Shown piece after piece: positions 6,740 through 11,648 of a DNA stretch of 11,648 nucleotides. Positions within the stretch are counted from its first letter, which is position 1. Every line of letters begins with the position of its first letter. Under the pieces are notes generated by a model. The model searched no databases, was not told where the DNA came from, and saw only the letters and a list, made by a program, of their open reading frames with translations. The translations under genes and the position numbers were made by a program. Source of the stretch: a bacterium (GTDB lineage Bacteria > Patescibacteriota > CPR2 > UBA1875 > JAJYID01); assembly GCA_021791015.1 (NCBI GenBank), contig JAJYFH010000014.1, positions 1 through 11,648 of the forward strand. Reading direction: 5' to 3'.

Positions 6740-7219
6740 ATGTCAGAAAGACCATCAATAGAAGATATGCAGGGAGCAAAGTTCCTGAAAGAAAAATACG
6801 ATTTGCATAATAGTCCCGAGGTGGAGTCGGCTGTTAGTCGTGCAGAGGCAAGGACAGGCGAGAAAATAGCAAAAAATCCTGACGCTCGCATCCGGAACTA
6901 TCTGGACCGCCTCTCAAATATCATCAATCCATCAGAAATAGAGGGAAGCCCCGACTTTGACAGGCAGGAACGGAATCTGTCTATGCTCAAAAATGCCATG
7001 TACGATAAGTTCGTTATCAAGCCCGACGAAATTCCTGAAAGCTATTGGGAAAACCAAAAACGGATTATTCGCGAACGGGGACAGGGCGCCGACCTAGATC
7101 AAGTAGACTTTGAAGAGCTAAAAAGGCAAAACACAGAGGCGATTATCGCCGACCAAAGATCCAGCATGGACACATGGGTTGACTATCTCGCCTCAAAAGA
7201 CGCTACATATCCTGACTAG
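6740..7219 (+). CDS. DGR target protein, N-terminal part, ended by an in-frame TAG
   Basis: This 159-codon frame is the first quarter of the DGR target gene. It is in the same frame as the 7244-8638 ORF, separated only by the TAG at 7217-7219; reading through it gives one 632-residue protein ending in the variable repeat. The sequence around the stop (TYPD-stop-LKYFAIRSV) continues smoothly, and tryptophan (TGG) is what I would expect at the stop from related target proteins, so a single G-to-A change is likely. The segment is charged and mostly helical in appearance, with no signal peptide or membrane helix. An extended -10 lies 30 nt upstream and there is no Shine-Dalgarno site. If translated alone it would be a truncated product without the diversified domain. 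Function unknown. Confidence 0.7.
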   Translation: MSERPSIEDMQGAKFLKEKYDLHNSPEVESAVSRAEARTGEKIAKNPDARIRNYLDRLSNIINPSEIEGSPDFDRQERNLSMLKNAMYDKFVIKPDEIPESYWENQKRIIRERGQGADLDQVDFEELKRQNTEAIIADQRSSMDTWVDYLASKDATYPD

Positions 7220-7243
7220 CTCAAATACTTCGCTATCCGCAGT

Positions 7244-8638
7244 GTGACTAGCATGGGCGGATTTGACAAGGAAAGGCACGCTTTTACAAAACGCTCAAAA
7301 GGCACCACAAAACCATTTCCCGATCTAAACCGAGAGGCCCTTGCCTATGTTCTGGATGTGGTTGAAAAGAAATATGAAGGCAAAACTGACCTTGAAAGTC
7401 TGGAGGGGGAGAAAAAGGAACAGTTTGAGAAACTCTTGACTTCAGAAAACTTCGCCAAGCTTTACGCCTGGGCGATAGAGGAAGTGACGCCTGCTTCGGT
7501 AGAGCAGATTAAAAACACAGAGGGTAAATGGGTGAAGTACGAGCAAGGCTCGGATCATATGCCACTTGTCGAATCGCTACAAGGCCATGGCACCGGCTGG
7601 TGTACGGCGGGAGAGTCGACTGCCAGGGCTCAGCTTGATGGTGGCGATTTCTATGTGTACTACTCATATGACCAAAACGACAATCCCATCATACCCCGAG
7701 TAGCTATCAGAATGGAAGGCGGCAGTATCGGCGAGGTTCGCGGTATCGCCGAGGAGCAGAACCTTGATCCATATATCGGAGAGGTTGTACTAGAGAAACT
7801 GGAGAAGTTTCCCGACGGTAGAAATTATGAAAAGAAAGTTACCGATATGAAGCTTCTGACTGAAATCGACAATAAAGTAAAATCCAAACAAGAACTTAAC
7901 AAAGACGACCTCACTTTTCTCTATGAAATCGACTCTAAAATCCAGGGATTCGGCTATCAGGAGGACCCGAGGATAAAAGAAATCAGGGAGCAGAGAAACC
8001 CAGAGGAGGACGCGCTTATAGTTTTGGAGTGCCAAGCGGATGAGATAGCCCATAACCAAGAAGAAATCAGTGAGAAGACAAAAGCATACATCGGTCCGCT
8101 TTCCTCGGGGATATTCCAGAAAATATCACACCTTAAACATATCTATACTTCATTTCCTGAAGGCAAGATTCGTCGGGGAGATGTGGAGATAGGAGGCCAA
8201 AACGTCAAGGAAATCGAAAGGCGTCTCGAAGAAAAGGGGATCAATATCTCGGGTTACGCCAAAGATATGCTTGAAAGCGATAATTTTACGACTTTGGATA
8301 GTCGGGAAAATATGAACTTGGTAAGGATGAAGGTCGGTGATATGGGATTCGATAGTTATCCGACAACTGATGAGATCTATGCTAGAGCCAAGGAACTCGG
8401 TCTGGAACTTTGCCCCGCCGAAGTCGGACCTGCTTTAAGACTACAGGATACAGATCAGCCGCTGTATGAGTGGTACTATATAGCTATGAAACAAATTGCA
8501 GGTCGCTATGGCAGCCCGGGCGTGTTCCTCCTCGGGCGGAGCGCTGGCGGTCTGTGGCTGATCCCGTGGACGAACCCTGACAGCAAGTGGAACTCTGGCC
8601 ATCAGTTCGTTTTCCGTGTTCCGCAGGTTTCTCGTTAA
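7244..8638 (+). CDS. DGR target protein, C-terminal part with variable repeat
   Basis: A 464-codon frame continuing the 6740-7219 gene after its TAG. If translated separately it would start at GTG 7244 or ATG 7253, but neither has a good ribosome site. A conserved-looking core contains GHGTGWCTAGESTARAQLDG, then FYVYYS, PRVAIRM, EVRG and QNLDPY (about residues 113-178); this resembles PcfJ-like domains, but that is a weak match by eye. The C-terminal 46 residues hold the variable repeat: GGLWL, WTNPDSKWNS and QFVFRV are the framework of the C-type-lectin-like fold used by DGR targets, and the residues between them match TR adenine-rich codons. In a working system this fold would bind a varying ligand. 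No signal peptide is seen, so a cytoplasmic location is more likely than surface display. The upstream TAG makes the gene probably broken. Confidence 0.8.
   Translation: MTSMGGFDKERHAFTKRSKGTTKPFPDLNREALAYVLDVVEKKYEGKTDLESLEGEKKEQFEKLLTSENFAKLYAWAIEEVTPASVEQIKNTEGKWVKYEQGSDHMPLVESLQGHGTGWCTAGESTARAQLDGGDFYVYYSYDQNDNPIIPRVAIRMEGGSIGEVRGIAEEQNLDPYIGEVVLEKLEKFPDGRNYEKKVTDMKLLTEIDNKVKSKQELNKDDLTFLYEIDSKIQGFGYQEDPRIKEIREQRNPEEDALIVLECQADEIAHNQEEISEKTKAYIGPLSSGIFQKISHLKHIYTSFPEGKIRRGDVEIGGQNVKEIERRLEEKGINISGYAKDMLESDNFTTLDSRENMNLVRMKVGDMGFDSYPTTDEIYARAKELGLELCPAEVGPALRLQDTDQPLYEWYYIAMKQIAGRYGSPGVFLLGRSAGGLWLIPWTNPDSKWNSGHQFVFRVPQVSR
8496..8629 (+). repeat. DGR variable repeat (VR) at the 3' end of the target gene
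   Basis: Aligned by hand to TR 8975-9111 over 44 codons. Of 36 aligned TR adenines 20 differ here, against 9 of 96 non-adenine positions. The VR lacks one codon that TR has (near 8563-8568). The 3' end shares a 17-nt identical stretch with TR (CAGTTCGTTTTCCGTGT, 8603-8619), the expected position of the initiation-of-mutagenic-homing region. Only two codons and the stop follow the VR. Confidence 0.9.
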
Positions 8639-8703
8639 TCTTAGGCCTTTAAATCCTTTGATAAATTTTGATACTTTGGACCTTGGACTCTTTGAAACTT
8701 TTT

Positions 8704-8716
8704 GCGGCGAAGCCGC
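8704..8716 (+). promoter_or_regulatory. GCGAAGC-type hairpin downstream of the target gene
   Basis: GCGGC (8704-8708) pairs with GCCGC (8712-8716) around a GAA loop. The core GCGAAGC is known as an exceptionally stable DNA mini-hairpin. It lies 66 nt after the target stop, followed within 8 nt by a short T run. It could be a weak terminator or the hairpin that assists retrohoming downstream of VRs in other DGRs, though there it is usually closer. Confidence 0.45.
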
Positions 8717-8733
8717 TCGATACATTTTTGAAG

Positions 8734-8882
8734 TATAATAAAGACAGACTGGCTATGCCAAACGGTTACGGCTTTTTGGGGCTTGTCCGGCAGATATGGG
8801 TTGAGAGTGCAGGCGGCCACGGCTTCCGGCGGAGGATTTGTATTTTTTCTAAGAAAAAAAGAGAAACTTGGTGTGATATACT
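8734..8882 (+). promoter_or_regulatory. Two candidate -10 boxes for the TR RNA
   Basis: The 336 nt from the target stop to TR hold no convincing gene. TATAAT (8734-8739) and an extended -10, TGA-TATACT (8874-8882), are the only promoter-like sequences I see; neither has a proper -35. From the second, an RNA ending at the hairpin 9120-9139 would be about 255 nt, a plausible size for a DGR template RNA. Confidence 0.25.
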
Positions 8883-8974
8883 CGGTGATTTTCAATCGCA
8901 AGTAAAATACAGCTCATCGTCTTTACGTTTTATACGGATTACTTGAGCAGTGGCAAGGATGGTACATCATGCAT

Positions 8975-9111
8975 TTGCAGATCGCAATGGCAACCCGCAT
9001 GTGTTCAACCTGAACTCGAACGATGACGGTCTGTGGCTGAACGACAACTGGACGAACCCTGACAACGAGTGGAACTCTGACAATCAGTTCGTTTTCCGTG
9101 TCCCGAAAGTA
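8975..9111 (+). repeat. DGR template repeat (TR), non-coding
   Basis: The invariant donor copy of the VR. Read in the VR frame it is loaded with AAC, AAT, GAC and GAT codons (for example DNEWNSDNQFVFRV), the standard TR design in which adenine mutagenesis at AAY codons gives many amino acids without stops. It is 3 nt longer than the VR. A frame is open from 8950 to 9216, but it is a by-product of TR design and overlaps avd, so it should not be taken as a gene. TR has the same direction as the VR and RT. Confidence 0.9.
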
Positions 9112-9119
9112 TTTCTTTT

Positions 9120-9143
9120 CCGCGCATTAAAGGGCGCGGTTTT
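9120..9143 (+). terminator. Hairpin with T tract after TR, overlapping the avd stop codon
   Basis: CCGCGC (9120-9125) pairs perfectly with GCGCGG (9134-9139) across 8 nt, followed by TTTT (9140-9143). Read rightward it is terminator-like and would end the TR RNA 9-32 nt beyond the repeat; it could instead be a structural part of that RNA. The avd stop codon (9127-9129, minus strand) is in the loop, and the last avd codons make one arm. Confidence 0.5.
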
Positions 9144-9450
9144 CCTTCTCTGGATTTGCCAAACTTTTCTTCCATCCGCCCAACATTTTGCCGGTCTCGT
9201 TGAGCTTATCCGCTAAGTCTTCATAGTTTTTGTTTGAGATAGCTTTTGCCTCCCAAGAGACTGACACAAGAAACTTAAGAGTATCCAACATCAAAATACA
9301 TTCTGTTATTTTTGCCGATTTACTTTCTTTCGGAGTAAAATAGGCGGTGTAGGTTAACTCTAGAAGATCAAGGAACCTATTTTCAATCCTAACGCCAATA
9401 GTATAACGAGAGCTTTTAGGAATATGAGAAGCAATATCAACCCAAATCAA
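9127..9450 (-). CDS. avd: DGR accessory protein Avd, 5' end apparently out of frame
   Basis: Avd is the basic four-helix-bundle partner that DGR reverse transcriptases need for template binding and cDNA synthesis. This 107-codon frame has its hallmarks: PKSSRYTIGVRIENRF (11-26), a helical middle, and NETGKMLGGW (84-93) near the end. It is coded opposite to TR, RT and target, less common than collinear avd. The only start in frame is TTG at 9450, inside conserved sequence; the frame stays open upstream to 9531 and reads ILSRIKEGYLIW just before it, as Avd proteins should. The best start, ATG at 9515 in another frame, gives MAKTPLSLVTAP. Removing 2 nt or adding 1 near 9475-9500 would join them. 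So the gene is probably frameshifted; only the main frame is marked. Confidence 0.75.
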   Translation of the reverse strand: MIWVDIASHIPKSSRYTIGVRIENRFLDLLELTYTAYFTPKESKSAKITECILMLDTLKFLVSVSWEAKAISNKNYEDLADKLNETGKMLGGWKKSLANPEKENRAL

Positions 9451-9491
9451 ATACCCCTCTTTGATCCGGCTCAGGATAGAGGCGCCGTCAC

Positions 9492-9517
9492 GAGAGAGAG
9501 AGGAGTTTTCGCCATGG
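9492..9517. other. Shared 5' region of avd and RT: GA tract, AGGAG site and CCATGG double start
   Basis: CCATGG (9512-9517) is palindromic and gives ATG on both strands: 9514-9516 rightward for the RT and 9515-9513 leftward for avd. AGGAG (9501-9505) sits 8 nt before the RT ATG, ideal Shine-Dalgarno spacing, and is the end of a GA-rich tract (9492-9505) that also forms avd codons 5-8. Both genes therefore share this segment head to head, and both are out of frame with these ATGs. Confidence 0.5.
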
Positions 9518-9545
9518 TTATAATAATATCATATCTTTTGATAAT

Positions 9546-10484
9546 TTGCTTATGTCATGGCGGGAGTTTCTGCTCGGGAAAAGAAGGCGCAAAGACGTCG
9601 CCGAGTTTTCACTTCATTTAATGGATAATATTTTAGGGCTTCATAATGATTTGGAGAATAAGACTTATCGGCATGGCGGGTACCACGCTTTTAAAATCAA
9701 CGACCCCAAACCCCGAGATATTCACAAAGCGAGCGTGAGGGATCGGCTGGTCCATCACGCCATTTACAGGATTCTTTATCCTTATTTTGATAAGCGGTTT
9801 ATTCATGACTCGTATTCCTGCCTAGACGGCAAGGGTACTCATCGAGCCGTGAACCGCTTCAAGTATTTTGCCGGAAAAGTTTCCCGTAACAATACTCGGA
9901 CGGTCTGGGTGCTTAAGTGCGACATCAAGAAATTTTTTGCGAACATTGACCACGGAGTATTACAGGATATCTTGATGAGGCATATTCAGGATGAAGATGT
10001 ATTGTGGCTTTTATATAAAGTTATTGATAGTTTTCATACACAATGCAGGCGTGGAGTCGGGCTTCCACTCGGTAACCTGACAAGCCAGCTGCTTGTGAAC
10101 ATTTACATGAATGAGTTTGATCATTTTGTAAAACGGGAGTTGAAGGCAAAGTATTATACTCGTTATGCCGATGATTTTGTAATTTTGTCTGAGGATAAGG
10201 ATTATTTAGAAGAGATTTGTTTGGCAATTGGCAAGTTTTTAGCGGCAAACCTAAAGCTGGAGCTCAATCTAGATAAAACATCAATACAAACACTTGCTTC
10301 GGGCGTAGACTTCCTCGGTTATGTAATCTTTCCTCAACACGTAGTATTAAGGACAACAACGAAAAGACGGGCGTTCAAGAGAGTGAATAAGAACAACCTA
10401 CCGTCATATCTGGGGCTAGTGAGCCACTGTAAAGGATATAAAATAGCTGAAAGGTTTAAGGAAATTGCAGAGTATAAAGATTAG
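9546..10484 (+). CDS. DGR reverse transcriptase, 5' end apparently out of frame
   Basis: A retron/group-II-like RT of the DGR class that would copy TR RNA into adenine-mutagenised cDNA. Counting from TTG 9546: DPKPRDIHKASVRDRLVHHA (53-72), catalytic D126 in KCDIKKFF, the DGR signature LPLGNLTSQ (173-181) in place of the usual QG motif, active-site YADD (207-210), and FLGYV/SYLGL C-terminal blocks. The catalytic core is intact and its length is near normal. The start is a problem: in-frame options are TTG 9546 and ATG 9552, with no Shine-Dalgarno site, yet the same frame upstream (from 9516) reads YNNIISFDNLL, which belongs to conserved RT N-termini. The good start, AGGAG plus ATG 9514, is out of frame by one missing or two extra bases. 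It converges on yraN 21 nt away. Confidence 0.85.
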   Translation: MLMSWREFLLGKRRRKDVAEFSLHLMDNILGLHNDLENKTYRHGGYHAFKINDPKPRDIHKASVRDRLVHHAIYRILYPYFDKRFIHDSYSCLDGKGTHRAVNRFKYFAGKVSRNNTRTVWVLKCDIKKFFANIDHGVLQDILMRHIQDEDVLWLLYKVIDSFHTQCRRGVGLPLGNLTSQLLVNIYMNEFDHFVKRELKAKYYTRYADDFVILSEDKDYLEEICLAIGKFLAANLKLELNLDKTSIQTLASGVDFLGYVIFPQHVVLRTTTKRRAFKRVNKNNLPSYLGLVSHCKGYKIAERFKEIAEYKD

Positions 10485-10505
10485 GTGTGTTAAGTATATA
10501 GGTAC

Positions 10506-10868
10506 CTAATTATCTTCCGTCACGGCATTCTTAAGCCATTTGATCTCTTTGCCTTTTGATATTGAGATAATATCTATCCGCCAGTCGCATTTCTCCGGGT
10601 TCAATTTGCTTTCCATCAAATAATTTTTGGCGGTAGCGATAATCTTTTGTTTCTTTTTATCCGTCACCATTTCGTACGGTCTTCCAAAGTTATCCGTATT
10701 TTTTGCCTTCACTTCAACAAAAACAATCATCTTCCTGTCTTTGCAGATAATGTCTATCTCTCCGAATCTGGTTCTAAAGTTTCGCTCTACTATCTTGAGC
10801 TTTTTCTCCCGTAAGAATTCACAGGCGAGATCTTCCCCCTTATTGCCGATTAGGTGGGTGTTTTTCAT
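10506..10868 (-). CDS. yraN: YraN/UPF0102 family endonuclease-like protein
   Basis: A 120-residue single-domain protein of the UPF0102 family, with a restriction-endonuclease-like fold also seen in Holliday-junction resolvases. Visible motifs: GNKGEDLACEFL (8-19, with E12), FGEIDII (35-41, D39) and FVEVKAK (50-56, E52 and K54), which make up the PD-(D/E)xK-type metal site. The physiological substrate is not settled in the family. Its ATG overlaps the rnhB stop codon as ATGA, so it is probably translationally coupled to rnhB; this rnhB-yraN pairing is common and suggests DNA maintenance. The stop at 10506-10508 lies in a 10-bp palindrome, TAGGTACCTA, 21 nt from the RT end. Confidence 0.9.
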   Translation of the reverse strand: MKNTHLIGNKGEDLACEFLREKKLKIVERNFRTRFGEIDIICKDRKMIVFVEVKAKNTDNFGRPYEMVTDKKKQKIIATAKNYLMESKLNPEKCDWRIDIISISKGKEIKWLKNAVTEDN

Positions 10869-11464
10869 AACAACACCTTTATCGGCTTGAAGCTTTTGCG
10901 ATGAATATCGGAAACCCCATGTTTTTTAATCAGATCTTGATGCTCCTTTGTCCCATAGCCTTTGTTTTTGTCAAATCGATAAATTGCCGCTTCCGGCACC
11001 CTTGAGATATGCTTGTCTCTTTCAACTTTCGCGAGAATCGAAGCGCAGGAAATGGAGTAGCAAACGCTATCCCCGCCCTTTACTGCTATGGAATCTATTT
11101 CGCTATAATTAAAGGCGTCAATTAATAAAGTATCGACCTGAACCTCGAGCGCTTCGACTGCCCTTTTTATGGCAAGACTGGTGGCCTCCGTCATCCCGAG
11201 TGCGTCAATTTCATGATGTTCGGCCCGGCCTGTTGAGTAAGCTTTAGCTCGCTTTTTAATCTCCGTACATAACTTTTCTCTTTGCTTCGCCGTAAGCTTC
11301 TTCGAATCGTCTGCTCCATGAATTTGCCGGCAATTTTTGGGAAATACTACAGCACCAACATATAGCGGACCGGCCCAAGAACCGCGGCCAACCTCGTCTA
11401 TGCCACAAACGATATCCTTGCCTTCCGCCCAAAGAGCCTTTTCGTATTTTAAGTTCGGCGCCAT
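10865..11464 (-). CDS. rnhB: Ribonuclease HII
   Basis: RNase HII cuts RNA in RNA/DNA hybrids and starts removal of single ribonucleotides from DNA. The 199-residue protein is complete: GIDEVGRG (21-28) gives the catalytic pair D23 and E24 and the GRG motif that recognises the ribonucleotide junction; DSKKL is at 53-57; D116 (LLIDAF) and D132 (KGGDS) complete the metal site; ASILAKVERD (141-150) and NKGYGT (167-172, with the junction tyrosine Y170) follow; HRKSF closes the fold. The ATG at 11464 has no clear Shine-Dalgarno site. It is the first gene of a coupled rnhB-yraN pair. The region upstream (11465-11648) is unresolved. Confidence 0.95.
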   Translation of the reverse strand: MAPNLKYEKALWAEGKDIVCGIDEVGRGSWAGPLYVGAVVFPKNCRQIHGADDSKKLTAKQREKLCTEIKKRAKAYSTGRAEHHEIDALGMTEATSLAIKRAVEALEVQVDTLLIDAFNYSEIDSIAVKGGDSVCYSISCASILAKVERDKHISRVPEAAIYRFDKNKGYGTKEHQDLIKKHGVSDIHRKSFKPIKVLL

Positions 11465-11648
11465 ATTATCAGTGTAAAATGTTCAAGGTTAAATGTAAAA
11501 TAATAGTCCATCCATCATTCAAATAATTATTTCCCGACATGATTTTTCCCCGATGAATTAATTGGTAGATGCGGCTATCGGTTCGAAAGGAGAGCGAAAA
11601 ACTGAGCGAGCTTTTGGAAATATGACTTCCGGAATCGGCTTGTTGTCA

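Noticed and set aside
8668..8946. 92-codon plus-strand ORF between target and TR
   Set aside because: Low-complexity composition, no start signal, overlaps the hairpin and candidate promoter boxes; no family resemblance.
8950..9216. Plus-strand ORF over the TR
   Set aside because: It is the TR read in the VR frame. TRs are non-coding templates; it has no ribosome site, and its tail runs antisense through avd.
9514..9552. Programmed -1 frameshift joining ATG 9514 to the RT
   Set aside because: No X XXY YYZ heptamer in the right phase and no clear downstream pseudoknot; a simple lost base fits better.
9424..9621. 65-codon plus-strand ORF before the RT
   Set aside because: It overlaps avd antisense and the RT in another frame. 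Only its internal ATG at 9514 is of interest, as the probable displaced RT start.
11551..11610. tRNA-Leu-like sequence
   Set aside because: D-loop-like and T-loop-like words occur but no acceptor, D or T stems pair properly around them.

Overview
The window looks like a chromosomal segment of a small, compact bacterial genome, most likely a Candidate Phyla Radiation (Patescibacteria/Parcubacteria-type) member. That is an inference. It rests on the style of the reverse transcriptase and Avd proteins, a NusA whose C-terminus is replaced by an acidic tail, tight gene packing, and several starts without a Shine-Dalgarno site. No 16S rRNA or ribosomal protein gene is present to confirm it.

Layout. 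Positions 1-4849 are a minus-strand housekeeping block read right to left: nusA, clpC (14 nt apart, probably co-transcribed), an 8-bp x 8 tandem repeat, a NYN-domain nuclease-like gene, and the 5' end of radA cut by the window edge. A strong plus-strand promoter plus a terminator-like hairpin lies antisense to the 3' end of the NYN gene and may make a very short RNA. Positions 10506-11464 are a second minus-strand housekeeping pair, rnhB and yraN, overlapping by ATGA.

Between them, about 4910-10505 is an accessory island coded mostly on the plus strand. It starts with an IS1595-family transposase with its own sigma70-type promoter. Next is a gene-poor stretch (6070-6739) with two diverged copies of a structured repeat flanking a 48-residue lysine-rich minus-strand ORF, and a fragment of another minus-strand frame.

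The rest of the island is a diversity-generating retroelement (DGR). Its parts are a 632-codon target gene ending in a variable repeat (VR 8496-8629), a non-coding template repeat (TR 8975-9111) followed by a hairpin, avd on the opposite strand, and the DGR reverse transcriptase. In a working DGR the RT with Avd copies TR RNA with errors at adenines, and the cDNA replaces the VR, diversifying the end of the target protein. By hand alignment 20 of 36 aligned TR adenines differ in the VR, against 9 of 96 other bases, so the element has been active.

The unusual point is that every protein component of the DGR appears damaged while the neighbouring genes are intact. The target has an in-frame TAG at codon 160 where tryptophan is expected. 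avd and the RT each carry recognisable N-terminal sequence out of frame with their best ATG, and these two ATGs overlap head to head in one CCATGG palindrome. VR and TR also differ by non-adenine changes and a codon-sized gap. The simplest reading is a recently decaying or switched-off DGR. Assembly error or deliberate recoding would need to be excluded.
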